Of a stretch of 64,000 nt of DNA, positions 45,501 through 57,560 are shown one piece after another (position 1 is the stretch's first letter; every line of letters begins with the position of its first letter). Under the pieces are notes generated by a model. That model was given only the letters and a program-made list of their open reading frames with translations. It made no database searches and was not told the origin of the DNA. This DNA comes from Apostichopus japonicus (Eukaryota > Echinodermata > Holothuroidea > Aspidochirotida > Stichopodidae), in assembly GCF_037975245.1 (NCBI RefSeq), contig NC_092569.1, forward strand, positions 22,164,168 through 22,228,167. Direction: 5' to 3'. The position numbers and the translations under genes were made by a program.

Positions 45501-48500
45501 ATTATATGATTTAAAAGGAATTAAAACAAAGACTGTATTAAACTCCTCTACCCTCACAGCCACATCCTTCCGCTACCCATTTGCCAACCTCCTCCCTCAT
45601 CCCTCACCACCTTCCACTACCCATTTCCCAACCTCCTCCCTCATCCCTCACCACCTTCCACTACCCAAGGCCTTACCTGCTCCTGCATCCCTCACAACCT
45701 TCTGCTACCCATTGCACAACCTCATCCCTCACCACCTTCCCCTACCCATTGCCCAACCTGCTCCCTCATCCCTTTCCACAAGTTCCACACATCCCTTCCT
45801 TCAGAGCAAAAGATTAATTTCTCACGACAGGCAATTCCTATTTCCTCTACTAATGGACTAACTTCCAAGGGGACTGAAAGATTTAAACAAGAAGAAACTC
45901 CCCTAGCCTCCTCAAGTTGATTGCCATGCAGTGAGTGAGTTAAGTTATTCAAGGACAAAAGTGACTGAAATTCAGGCAACCATCCACTGCAACTCTCTTT
46001 TCAATTTTTTCTATATTCTACAGGCAAAAGATACGGTCCTATAGATGTTCTTGCTGCCCTGTGTATGAGCCTTGGTCTAATCTTCTTCACATTAGCTGAC
46101 AGCACTTTGTCTCCCAAGTTTGAAAGAACAGGTAAAAAAAAAAAAGAGTAAATTTTGAAGTTGTCTAAATTTCTTTGTCATATAGTCTTAAAGCAGCATT
46201 TTGCGTTTGGTCGCCGTTTTCTACTTTTTTGACATGTCCATCGAGTTTTTTACATATATCAATCACAAAACAGGAAACTAAGATATTAGCCAAGTTTTTC
46301 CCTGCCATCAACGTTAATTGGCGAGTAATTAATGGTATTTGCAGATAATGAGAAAAGTGTCCACGACAAATTCCACATATAAAATTAATCGCATACACTT
46401 CCCCCAAACCCACTAGTTTGAATTCAACCAATCAGAGGTGCAGGTTTAGTTATGAGCCGTTGCTTAAAATAGATTCAAGACTTTGCGTTGGTACAACCAT
46501 GGAGCTATAAACAGATAGCTCCATGGTACAACCAGGGAGTTGTTATGGAACTCCCTGGTACAACTTCCATATAGACTGTACACATTTCAAGGATGGTGTT
46601 GTATTACGTACTGGTCAATGACGTTCGTGGTGTTTAAATATTCATTTTATGGGCGAGGTTTATTGGGATCCCAACGGAAAATATCTTGGAGAAAAACAAA
46701 GTTGAAAGTTGCAAATTTTTCGACTTTTATGCCACCATTTGAAATAAGATTTAAATAGATAAGCTAGTTATGTTTATCGTTATGGCATAGTGGAGTCAGT
46801 GAGGTTGAGAAAAATCATAGAAAAGGACGCAAAATGCTGCTTTAAGGCACGGTCACACTACAGCGATATTTTATCGGAATACGGTCCGATTTATCCGGTT
46901 TTAGGCCGAAGAGTGAGGTTTGTAGTAGTGAATGTAATGAATGCAGTGGAATATTCGAATACCTACTGTACTCCAAATCTGAGGGGTTCTGGAACGGACT
47001 ACATTCTGAAAGTGACGTCACATCGAAAAACGATAAAAATCGGAAGAGAAATCGGATAGCATTTATTGTAAATAGGTCACTGACTTATGTTTAGTCTTCA
47101 GAAACTGTTGAAATGCCAGCTGCACGAAGAGGTTAACACTGACAATAAAAGAAGGGAGGGGAGGCAAGGGGCAGGGATGGGGAAGGTGTACAGAGACTGA
47201 AGATTTTGCTGTTCTTATGCAAGTTTATTGAAAAAATGGGTATATTTCTCATACCTTGCATTGTCTGTTACTGATATTCATTTGGAATATTTCTGTAGTA
47301 TTTACTACAAAGTTCCAGACTTTAATATATGAATATTTTATTTGTGTTGCGATGGGAGGATCAAGGTGCTGGATAAGATATACATACCATTTGGAGAGAA
47401 CCTTTTTTGTTTTTCCTTTTGCATCTCGTCTGCCGAAATGCTGTCCTTCACTGTGGCATTGGCAGACACATTAATAAATGGAAAGTTATCAATCCCCACA
47501 AAATTCCTTTATTCCATAACAAATTAGGTTATCAGTATATAATTTCTTACCTGCAGACACCTGGTGAGAAGGATAGGAGGGGTTAGGTGAGAAGGGTCAG
47601 GGGATACACCTGAGGGGTACTGGGGTCAATTATATGGCCCATGAAAATATGAGATTGAATTATTCTCAGTTTCATGATATAGGCATGAAGAAAAAGTGCA
47701 GACTTTAAAAAGGTTGCCATTGTGACATAATTTTCTTTGAGCCCATCCTGGCTTTTCCAGTTTTCTTTTTACCAGTCTAACAGAAAGAGTGCAAGATATG
47801 CAACAGTGTTACATTAACTCCATGTAAATTTCTATTTACTTGACAAACACTTTTGAAAGTTTTTGACCTACCTGAGGATATTTGAACTTTTGATACTTCT
47901 ATATCACAGGAGTATTAATGATCTCCTTAGCACTCTGTGCTGATGCTGTCATTGGGAACGTCCAGGAAAAAGCCATCAAAGCACATCAAGCATCAAACAC
48001 AGAAGTAGTAAGTAATAAACCAGTTAGTTACAGTTATAGACTAAAACCTACATGGCATTGAAATATCTCACTTTTATACTTTTTTGTTCGTGTTTTTGTC
48101 CCTTCTGTTACTGTTACTTGTCGTCTAGCCATTGAAGAAGATCTTGCTAGGATCGAACGTCAGGCCAACTTACTTTTACACATTCTATTACACAGGCTCT
48201 CCAGTGGATAAGCATCTTGCTAACAGTTTTATTTTATTTTGATTTTCACTTTTATACTAAATAGTACACTCCTGTTTTGAGTGCAATATTTCCTACAAAT
48301 GCATGTTTTCACCAGAGCAGTGCAAGTTGCAAATTTTGCAGCTGAGGCCAGAAGTTGGCTACAGGATGTGTGATATTTGTGTTTAACACTAGCAAGCTTT
48401 ATTTAGTTACCATGATCAACAGTTCATTCATACCTAGTAAAGATTCCTAAATCCTATTGGTCCATTCAGGTCAGTTGACCGTGGTTAATCCTGTGAGTAA

Positions 48501-51500
48501 CGCACGGTAAAATTATGGGGCATCACTTTAATAATTCTTTGGTTATATGTAACCAAATGTTTTGTTTTATGAATTTTCCCCCACACAAATTGTAGTGTAT
48601 GAAACGGTCTAGCGTGCGTTACTCACATGATTAATGCACTCCGGGTGTTAATGCTATCGCTGGATGCACTCGGGCTCCGCCCTCGTGCATCGCTTGCTAT
48701 ATCCCCCGATCGTGCATTAATCCTGTGAGTAACGCACGCTAGACCGTTGATTAACCCCTTATTAATAAATATAATAAATTTGATAGATATAACATATTGT
48801 AACATGATTGCAGCAATCTAACTAATATATATAAATTTTGCTTGCTTTTTAAGTTGTTGCTCACTTCTCTTTTTCTTTATCCTTCTGATTTTGGCAGGTT
48901 TTATATTCATATGGAATTGGGTTTTGGTATATTTTAACAGGACTTATATTATCAGGGCAGCTTATGCCAGCATTTCTTTTCTGTCAGGATGTAAGTATGA
49001 TCTTGTAACATGACATTTGTTGAAAGTTCAGGCCAGGGTGTGTTGCGTTATATATCCCACGTTCCGTCGAGACCGTCACGACAATTTTGCCGTTGGAATG
49101 GTGACAACCAAACGTCTTAACAATCATCATTATCACACGGACTGATCTGAGCCAACAATTTGATGCTTCAAATTAATTAATTTAAACTGCCTTGATAAAG
49201 ACTAAATATAGTTTTAATGTTTTGCTGATTTTGTGTTAGCCTCTGCTTCACATAACCACTAATTAAAGATTACTCTAAAACACAGCATAAGTGTTTGAAT
49301 TGATTATATCATGATCAAAGTTTACGCTAACATTAGATCTTGATAATGGCCTTGTCGCATTTAACTTGACGACACTTCCAAATATATTAATTCGTCCACA
49401 GTTGGCAAAGCAAATATGCTTATGTAACATCTTGGCTAAAATTTTCAAATTAACTAGTTGAGCTTGGTGCATTGCATGTCGGTCGATTGACAATGTATAC
49501 TAAGACAATAAGTCTACAATTTGTCTGTCCCTCCAGGACCACTATAGAAATGTGTGTCCCAGCATCTTTCAGACAAACTTGAAACCCAGGAGCCTGCTTA
49601 AAAACATTAACATAATTTGAAGCGTATCATGTTTTAACAATTTTTTTTTTAAATTTCTCAGAGTTTTACCATGTTTTTTGACTACCATCATTCTTTTAAG
49701 AAATCCATGCAGACCCATGTTTTTTGACTATGTGCAACAATTCCAGTGGTTAACATTCTTCTTCCCTGCAGTATCCTAAAGAGACCTACGGTTACGCGAT
49801 TATATTCTCCTTGACCGGCTATATCGGTATATCATTTGTTCTTCAGCTGATAAGATTGTTTGGTGCATTAGTTACAGTGACAGGTGAGTCATTCATTGGA
49901 GGTTTGTTTGAAGGAACACAATCGGCTGCTGCAAGTAAACTTGTACACATCTTTCACTACCACATTCAGAGCGTGGTGGCCAATTGGCTAAGGTGTCGAA
50001 CTCGTGATCCAAGGATTGCTGGTTCGATTTCTGCCTAGTTCATTACGTTGTGTCCTTGGGTAAGATGCCTTATCTCGATTGCCTCTCTCCACCCAGGGGT
50101 TAAATGGGTACCTGCGAGGTAACTTGTCATTGGGCGCAGTATATAACTGCTGCCGACTGGAGGAATTGTCTCTGGGACAGGATATCATTGCAGGGGTAAT
50201 ATGACGCCTGTAAAGTGCTTTGATACCTATTGCTGGTATAAAGCGCTATATAAAAATCAAATATTATTATTACATTCAATGCATTTTCCTTTTCATCGCC
50301 TCACTGAGATGAATCCTTGAAAAAAAAACTGACCTACTTAAAGTCAGGGAATTATTTTTGAACAGAGAGAACTTAACCAGCTTGGGAAAGTAATTCCAAG
50401 CTTCTTGACTCATAGTAGCATGCTGTTAGTATCATGGTACAACACAGAAATAACCAAGGAGAACTCGCAGAAATAGACAGAACTGGTATAAATCTAGATG
50501 TGATACAGATGGCCCCAAGTACTTGATAGATAGCTCCATTATTTGATATTATTTGCTTCCAGTAAGAGTAAGGGCCTGTTGACAAAGTTAGTTGTTAAAT
50601 GATTGTCAGATATTAGATGATCCATATTGTCACTTTTGATATTCTCGTTCACTTAATAGCCAAGGACACATGGAACACATTTAGCCACCATTATATATAA
50701 TAATTATATACTGTCAGTACATGTGCTTTGCAGCATGATATGAGAAGATAGTATAGATTGGTATTAGAATCATATAAAGGGGTGGGAACTGTTCATGCTG
50801 CCAGTATGAGTGCTTTGAAGCATGATATGAGAGGAGAGTATAGAGTGGTATTAGCATTAAGAAATTGACCTGATCTGACTGCAACTGCTGACGTGTCCAT
50901 TTCTATTGGTAAGAATGAATCATAGATCAATATTAGTAATGGAATAAGTATGTGACAGACTTTAATCATTTGACCTTGGCCATGGCTTATGTGTCTGTAA
51001 CCTTTCATTTGGATTCCTTCCATGATATTTCATGTTTTTCTTATTTGTTTAATGCAATTATGACAGAAAAAGAGCATTTCTGCAGAACTGGGTTTTGCAA
51101 CTTAAAATTTGTTTTACAAATACTGGTATTTTGTAACTTAAGATCTGTTGATTTTCTTTTCAGTTACCACAGGTAGAAAGGCTGTCAGCATCTTTGTATC
51201 GTTTCTGTCCTTTGAAAAACCATTTACACCTCAGTAAGTTAATATCAAGCTTTTGCAGTAGTTTCACCTAAATTTAAGTTTAACAATCAATCGATCTATT
51301 AACTTTTGGTAGTACCATGTTTAGAGAATCTGGAATTCCTGAATGTATAGCCACTGAATTAATATATCAAGAAAACACAATGTAGACTGACTACAGGTAA
51401 TACAGCTACTCAAACTACTTAAAATCGGACAAACATTTTTTCCTATATGTGAGTCCATTATCATTCACAATGTACACTTGTAATACAATCCAATACATAG

Positions 51501-52878
51501 CTGCTACAGTATATTCTTTATATATTATTACAATATTCTTCCTTAACTTCATCAAATTTGAAGATTGTATGAGTTGTGTTCAGTGACATCCGATATCCGA
51601 AGATATAACATCGTTTGTTTCCAGTTTAATGCATCTTTCGCTGTGGCACGTTTTGCTTTTGATATCCATATGATGATAACAGACTTGTAGTATTTTGATC
51701 TGTACTTATTTTCTACAGTATCATACCTGTCAACTTTCACAGTGTTACCATGAGACTCATGATTATTAAAGGCATTGAAGACTCGCCCCAAACCTCGTGC
51801 CGTGCTCTGAAAAAGTTAACTTTCCGTTGCTTGCAAGTCAAGTTTTCTTCTTGTCGCTACAAAATGCAGACAGTAATGAAACGTGATACCTTCTTATCTT
51901 TTATCTAGACCTGAGATGTCCATTGCTGCTATTTACACTGTGTTGTGGGTATTGACCGTAGCTGTATGTATTGACTGTACACTAGTGTCTAATAACCGAC
52001 GGTAGCAAGCTGTGTGTGTATTTTCTGGGATCGATGGTGGTGTCTAACACTTCTGTTACACCTCATCGAAACTAGGTCAGATTACCGGCATGAGACGTTT
52101 CTTTGTGCGCGAGTCTTCACACCCTTTAAATGTATCATCTCTCGGCTCAATCTCCAAATCTCACCTGCGAAATCTTACACCTGTCAAACAAAAGTAAAAA
52201 AAGCAGGCTTGTAACATGCAATGTAGACTTTTGGTATAATAACTCACAGAAAGCTTCCAGTGAATGTAAATAACGAACAAACTAGTTGTTGGACTGTTAA
52301 AACGATGACCGCTATTAAATTTCCAGGTCTAGGGCAGCAAATTCCAAGGGTTTCTTTGGACATGTCCCCGTTTACACAACCTGCTCGAGGGTGGAGGATA
52401 GGGATGGAGGGGGAGGGCAGGGGAAGGGGGGTGTGGTAGGTCTGTTTTAGAATAGTTGCTTGTATACTGTACTTACTTCCATTGATTGAGTTTTACTCTT
52501 ATTTAGGTTTAATCATTTTTGGAAAAATAGTATAGATTTTTCATTTACAAGATTGAGTACCCGCACTTTAAGTCTTCTTACTCATACTTGGTCCCTGGGT
52601 ATTGATTTTACTTCTACTAAAATTTATTATGTATATACTACCTGTACAACCCTGATGTATGTCTCAGGAATATGGTTAAATTCGTTAATTTTTTATGTTT
52701 TTCTTTTCCCGTTTGCAGGTATGCGTGGTCCGGCATGATCGTTCTACTCGGTATATATTTAAACCTCTACAGCAAGAACCGAACTAAGATGAACGAACAG
52801 TTTGCTGAATGCGCCAGGCGAATCGTTATTAGATTGCAGGGAAGACCTAGATATTCAAGTATCCCATCAGAAGTTTAA
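39502..52878 (+). CDS. SLC35B3: Golgi PAPS transporter SLC35B3-like (PAPST2), ten exons
   Basis: Exons: 39502-39619, 40187-40329, 40895-41013, 44370-44524, 46024-46131, 47910-48007, 48898-48990, 49772-49883, 51164-51233, 52719-52878. All introns are GT/AG, the phases agree throughout, and the sum is 1,176 bases: 391 residues plus TAA, close to the roughly 400 of vertebrate SLC35B3. The start ATG has CAAG before it and G after it, with an in-frame TAG 22 bases upstream. Recognised blocks: FFFYLIYGYMQELIF (exon 2/3), MGLSNSSVGYLNYPTQ then FKCCKLIP (162-169), LADSTLSPKF, ALCADAVIGNVQEKA (to about 236), SLTGYIGISFVL, VTTGRK (exon 8/9), and WSGMIVLLGIYLNLYSKN near the end. Repeated hydrophobic segments fit the roughly ten-helix UAA-transporter fold. 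Known role: exchange of the sulfate donor PAPS into the Golgi lumen for sulfation of glycans and proteins. The introns are loaded with repeats, but no exon is damaged. Confidence 0.95.
41359..41685 (+). mobile_element. TTAA-flanked MITE, family copy 1 (327 bp, SLC35B3 intron 3)
   Basis: TTAA stands on both sides (41355-41358, 41686-41689). The left end AGGGTGTGAAGAGTCG and the right end CGAGTCTTCAATGCCA are imperfect inverted repeats sharing a TGAAGA(C/G)TCG core. Two further copies lie at 51770 and 61528. TTAA target sites fit Kolobok or piggyBac; no coding capacity. Confidence 0.8.
41945..43981. repeat. Satellite-like tandem array, 12 units of 168-171 bp, in SLC35B3 intron 3
   Basis: Unit starts, marked by GATCTGTA, fall at 41953, 42121, 42289, 42460, 42631, 42800, 42971, 43140, 43311, 43480, 43651 and 43820. 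From the third unit the spacing is 171, 171, 169, 171, 169, 171, 169, 171, 169: 171-base units with GTGTGTCTTTCTTTTCC alternate with 169-base units having GTGTCTTTCTTTCCC or CTTTTCC. This indicates a two-unit higher-order repeat. Unit identity is high by eye. No open frame survives across it. Confidence 0.95.
44766..44830 (-). mobile_element. Possible retroposon tail in SLC35B3 intron 4
   Basis: CGATAGATACATATTCACTG, TATTGTCCATTTGATG and AACGGAAAAT resemble the segment at 29165-29245. Probably two 5'-truncated copies of one retroposon. Weak. Confidence 0.3.
45560..45790. repeat. Pyrimidine-rich minisatellite in SLC35B3 intron 4
   Basis: A unit of about 45 bases containing CCCTCACCACCTTCCACTAC and CCATTTCCCAACCTCCTCCC recurs about five times with drift. 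The proline/serine-rich open frames across it are repeat readings. Confidence 0.8.
46192..46841. mobile_element. TTAA-flanked DNA transposon remnant, 650 bp, in SLC35B3 intron 5
   Basis: The ends AGCAGCATTTTGCG and CGCAAAATGCTGCT are perfect inverted repeats over 14 bases. TTAA lies directly outside each (46188-46191 and 46842-46845). Inside are two adjacent perfect hairpins, ACCATGGAGCTAT/ATAGCTCCATGGT (46496-46527) and ACCAGGGAGTT/AACTCCCTGGT (46531-46559). Kolobok or piggyBac type by target site; non-autonomous. Confidence 0.85.
48604..48747. repeat. Long hairpin with 36-bp arms in SLC35B3 intron 6
   Basis: The arms 48604-48639 and 48712-48747 are complementary at 35 of 36 positions (core TAGCGTGCGTTACTCACA). 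The 72-base loop contains a smaller palindrome, TGCACTCGGG then CCCTCGTGCA. A third, direct partial copy of the right arm (GTTAATCCTGTGAGTAACGC) lies at 48483-48502. It is either a MITE whose termini are the arms, or part of a larger element. It is more CG-rich than its surroundings. Confidence 0.75.
49969..50271 (+). mobile_element. tRNA-derived SINE in SLC35B3 intron 8
   Basis: The 5' part resembles a tRNA: a D-arm-like GGCCAATTGGCTAAGG, an anticodon-loop-like CTCGTGA (CGT, as in tRNA-Thr) and the B-box GGTTCGATTTC. The body has GTGTCCTTGGGTAAGATGCC and CACCCAGGGGTTAAATGGG; the end has AAGCGCTATATAAA and an ATT tail. A 7-bp target duplication ACATTCA flanks it (49962-49968 and 50272-50278). 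The short open frames across it are not genes. Confidence 0.85.
51770..52125 (-). mobile_element. TTAA-flanked MITE, family copy 2 (356 bp, SLC35B3 intron 9)
   Basis: Reverse-orientation relative of the element at 41359. It starts AGGCATTGAAGACTCGCCCC, ends CGAGTCTTCACACCCT, and has TTAA on both sides (51766-51769, 52126-52129). It shares long internal blocks with the other two copies, such as TTTGTAGCGAC and CACTAGTGT. Confidence 0.8.
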
Positions 52879-53512
52879 AGCAGAAATCAACATGTTTCAA
52901 TTCTTACAAGGGAAACCTTACCACAGGCACGAAATTAATGATTTATAGGTTGTTCAGTGCATGTTTTGTTGAATTTTGTTATACTTTTTACATTTTACCG
53001 TTTACATTTATATACCAGCCCATAGACTGCTTCTTCTTTTTCTCTTGTACCATGTTAAAATATTTATTATTAATATCTAATATTATTTAAGTGAGCTGGT
53101 TCTGAGTGACTGGTACCGTATACAAAACGTGGCCATATATCATATTATACCATTGGCTGTGTACTGGCAACCAATTGGCTTCCTATTGGAACTAATTTGT
53201 TGTCACACCTACAAATAGTGTTCACTGAATACCAAAGATATATTCACAAATTCGGCTGTTTTATTTATGTCATACACATACATCCTAAAGCAGAATTTCA
53301 GTGTTGAGTAAACATGGTTTGGCCTGTTGTTGGAGATGTTATTAAACTCAAGCAATACGTATATCAACAAAACTCAGAAAGGGTGGAACCTTAGTGTCAT
53401 TTTGATTGGTGTTACAGTAATACTTATTAAGGTGGGAATGTACTTCCTACAGTATGTTATGACGTCTGCTCTAGATCATACAACTCTGATAACTGTAACA
53501 GTATTCAAAGTT

Positions 53513-53633
53513 AATAAACTTAAGCATTCAATTTTTTTTACCTCTATGATAGGCATGTCACTGGCTGTGACCTATACGGGTCACTTCTGGTATAGCTGTT
53601 AACGTCACTTCTTTCATGGAGGAGAGAAATAAA
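53513..53633 (+). promoter_or_regulatory. Candidate poly(A) signals of SLC35B3
   Basis: AATAAA occurs at 53513-53518 and 53628-53633, about 635 and 750 bases after the stop codon; either is a reasonable 3' UTR end. The open frame at 53327-53602 lies in this presumed UTR and shows no motif. Motif-only call. Confidence 0.3.
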
Positions 53634-54190
53634 ATCAATGCATCTCTCATCGAATAATTCAGAGAAACTTGTAGCTCAGGAAAAGTCCTTGTAGACTTTT
53701 AGGTATTCTCATTTAATATTTGCTGGCAATTCAGATAATGCCATAATTTAATAAGGTTATTAAGTGACATGTGGATTCCTATCAAAGTATTTTCTAATTT
53801 AATTTTGACCTGTTCATGTTTTAATATATTCAAATGCTCTGAACTATATTTTAAGAGTGTTGTTTCTTTCTTTCTTACCTGAATAGAGTCATGTTGCTTT
53901 TTGCCCAGTCTAAAATCTGTGGAGCATGAAATATGTTCTTCACAAAACCATCAAGTTATTTGTTAAGAATGGGAATGGTAAGGATAATTTTCTCCTTAAT
54001 TTGATATTCAAGCAGTGACACATCATGGTAGCCACATTGGTTACAACTTGAGTAGGCGGAATGGGAAATTTGAGTCCCCTCCACAAATCTTATGCTACAT
54101 GTCATGCTGTTTGATATTTTGAGTAATGGAAAGAATAAAACCAGAGTGGAAAACACTCCCAGTGGTTACTTGCCTTGACAGTATATGCAA

Positions 54191-54700
54191 AACAAGCTTT
54201 CATATAGTATTATTTATTTTGGTATATATTCTATATATATATCTTGCAGAATGTTATATAAGGGAACTGCATCTTGGGAATTAACAATTAAATTAAAATT
54301 TCTTCTAAATAACTTTTAGGAACAAGCTTTCAAATTGTTTTATTCATTTTGGTATCTTTTCTATATATATCTTGCAGAATGTTATATCAGGGAACTGCAA
54401 CTTGGGAATTATATAACTCTTCAAAAATTCTCCTAAATCATCTTTAGGAACAAGCTTTCAATTTTTTTATTCATTTTGGTATATATTCTATATATATATC
54501 TTGCAGAATGTTATATCAGGGAACTTCATCTTGGGAATTAACTCTTCAAAATTTCTTCTAAATCATCTTTAGGAACAAGCTTTCAAATTGTTTTATTCAT
54601 TTTGGTATATATTCTATATATATATCTTGCAGAATGTTATATCAGGGAACTGCAACTTGGGAATTATATAACTCTTCAAAAATTCTTCTAAATCTTCTTT
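54191..54700. repeat. Four-unit tandem repeat of about 128 bp
   Basis: Units beginning AACAAGCTTTCA start at 54191, 54321, 54449 and 54574. Each contains TATATATCTTGCAGAATG and TTATATCAGGGAACTGCA with small differences. Confidence 0.9.
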
Positions 54701-55949
54701 ATGTGAAGGATTATAAACACAAAACTGTCAATATGATCTTGGTTACCTGAAACCAGCCAAATTATGTTCGAAAAACATGTAAAGCAAGAAATACAAACTC
54801 TAATTCTTGTGCATTTTTGTGCTAATTTTTATTAATGCCGTAGAAAATGTGCTTACCTTTCAAATAATTCCATGTCATTTGTCATCGCCAAGTCATAAAT
54901 ATTAAACATAAATAATATACGACGTCACAGCCCAAAAAAATTAAAAGAAAATGAAAAAGAGCAGTTGAACCATTTGATAGTTTGTGTATATTAATACAAA
55001 TGAAACTTTTCATTGCATAAAAGGAGTAATTACAATTCAAAAACAGTAACGCAGCCAGCATATAAACTTACATAGAAGATTAATGTTCATCAATACAATC
55101 AAAGTGTATACTTAAGGGTGACTTTATGCAGAATGTTAGACTTGATATGTTTTAGACTTTGACGTTTTGAGGGGAAAAAAATTAAATGTTTCTACAGCTG
55201 TTAAATCTTTTGAAATATCATGAAAATAAAGCATGATCTTTCATGTCAGCTCGGCTCTGCAGTCCAGGCCTCCTGGTTGTCATCAATCCATTGTTTTATC
55301 AATTTTAATAACGTAACCAAAACACTATCTTTTATAAACTTGAAGTTCATATTAGACAGCAGTATATCCTTGGGTGACATTGAACACCATTTGTCCTTTG
55401 ATCAAACTTTGTAGCTCATTATAATCATGCCATTTGAAGCTGTCAAAAACAGTTTTTGTTTTGCATCTGAGGAACTGACTGAATCATCTATGTTAGACTT
55501 TCTAGTCCAGTCACTTTAATTGATGGGACAACATACACAACGTCTTTCAATCATATATTTTCATTTCACAGATGTAACCCAGCTGTTTAACTTTGGGTCC
55601 TTGTTCAAAAAGTTAAAAACGCATAGCAATATAGCCTAGTCTAAATAGCAGTGGTTTTTAACAGTCTACAAAATATCAATAATAAATGTGCCTATAGTCA
55701 TCCTTTAATAATACCAAGAATGTTCAAAACAGGAATCCTCATATACGATACAATATACACAACGTCTTTCAATCAAATATTTGCACTAATTTTTTGATCA
55801 TCCATGATTCAACAATATTCAAATTCATTACCATTCTAAATAACTGATGGTCCCACAAGGCAGGTTTGGTCCTTCATTCACAAGATCAGTAAATATCCAA
55901 CACACGTAATTGTTGAGTCACCTGAATACAAACCTTTCGTTCTAATATC

Positions 55950-55950
<1 letters not shown>

Positions 55951-55982
<32 letters not shown>
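55951..55982. repeat. Poly(T) run of 32
   Basis: An uninterrupted T run, bounded by G on each side. It could be the A-tail of a minus-strand retroposed copy, but no flanking duplication or body was recognised. Confidence 0.9.
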
Positions 55983-55984
<2 letters not shown>

Positions 55985-56876
55985 AACTGGACGTTGAAAT
56001 CATCTCCAAATCATATTTGCTAAAAGCGTCCCAAGGTGACTCTGATTAATACAAAACTTTCATCCACTTTTATAATTGATAGATATGTTAAAGCTCTTGG
56101 TTACTACTAACCTCCATCCAACGCCACTCCCTACTCTAGTTAATACAGGCCTGTATTAATCACTATCACTCATGCTATATATGTATTAAAACTTAATATC
56201 TCACACACAATTACAAGCTTTGTATCAATTGAAACTTTATATACAGTGAAACTAAGATAACCTGAATACTAGGTACAGTATAACATAGACAACTGTGATG
56301 ATAAAATTCATAAGACTTTGGGACCTTGAAAGCAATTCATATCTCACAGAGTGCTTTTTGCTGTTGTGTTTATACAAGTGACAATATAACAATGCAAATA
56401 TTAAGGGTTGACAGTAAATGTTACTTGTTTAATACCAGACAAAGCCTTCAAATTCTATCACTTCAGAATAACCACATTATGAAAGCTTTCCAGAACATTA
56501 TAAATCTTCACATGTTTTGTTTCTGTAGAATACAAACTAACGGTCAATTCAGTTTTTCATCGCAGGGAGGTAAACAATGTCTATAGATCTAAATTTGGAA
56601 GCAAAAGGGGCACCTTTGTTTGTGTTTTTGTACATAAATGGAAGCAATACACTTAATCTAATATCCCATAAGCATGGACATACTGAATTAAATGAAACAG
56701 TCTACATGGCAAGTTAAAATGTTATCAAATGTGTGTGATGCCCAGTAGTTTTGAAGAAAGCAGGGAGAAACTATCACAGGCAAGCATTATATTAATTGAC
56801 AATTCTCAATGGTAAACTTAATACCTGGATGCTTTTATAGCACTTTATAGCACTTAAGTACTTTCAAACATTTTAA

Positions 56877-57560
56877 TAACAAAATTGGGAATTTTTAAAA
56901 ACATTTTTGGACACATTCTTCCCTAATTTGATAAGAAACTTTGACTAATCAATCTAAAGACACAATTTCCTATTGGGAGTATTCCAATGACATAAAACCA
57001 TAAAAGCTGCAGAAGACATCCAGTGCACTATAGGTGTCAATGAACACATCTAGTGCTCAGGAATCCAATCTGATGTACAAATACTAAGATAAATTTGGAT
57101 TTGGAACTGAACTTCCTATTAATCACAAAATTGGGAAATTTTTAAAAACTTTTGGACATATCCTTCCATAGTTTGATCAGAAACTTTTACTAATCTATCA
57201 CATTTTGCTATTGGAACTTACATTAGTATCCCAATGGCATAAAAACACATTAAAGCTGCAGAAGACGTCCAGTGCACTATAGGTGTCAATGAACACATCT
57301 AGTGCTCAGGAATCCAATCTGATGTACAAATACTAAGATAAATTTGGATTTGGAACTGAACTTCCTATTAATCACAAAATTGGGAAATTTTTAAAAACTT
57401 TTGGACATATCCTTCCATAGTTTGATCAGAAACTTTTACTAATCTATCACATTTTGCTATTGGAACTTACATTAGTATCCCAATGGCATAAAAACACATT
57501 AAAGCTGCAGAAGACGTCCAGTGCACTATAGGTGTCAATGAACACATCTAGTGCTCAGGA
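56877..57560. repeat. About 2.7 tandem units of 249 bp
   Basis: AAAATTGGGA recurs at 56881, 57127 and 57376; GCTGCAGAAGAC recurs at 57006, 57255 and 57504. The second and third units are almost identical and the first is more diverged, so the last duplication step was recent. Confidence 0.9.

Noticed and set aside
45457-45861. 134-codon plus-strand frame and overlapping frames on both strands
   Set aside because: They read through a pyrimidine-rich minisatellite inside an SLC35B3 intron; the residue bias is that of the repeat.
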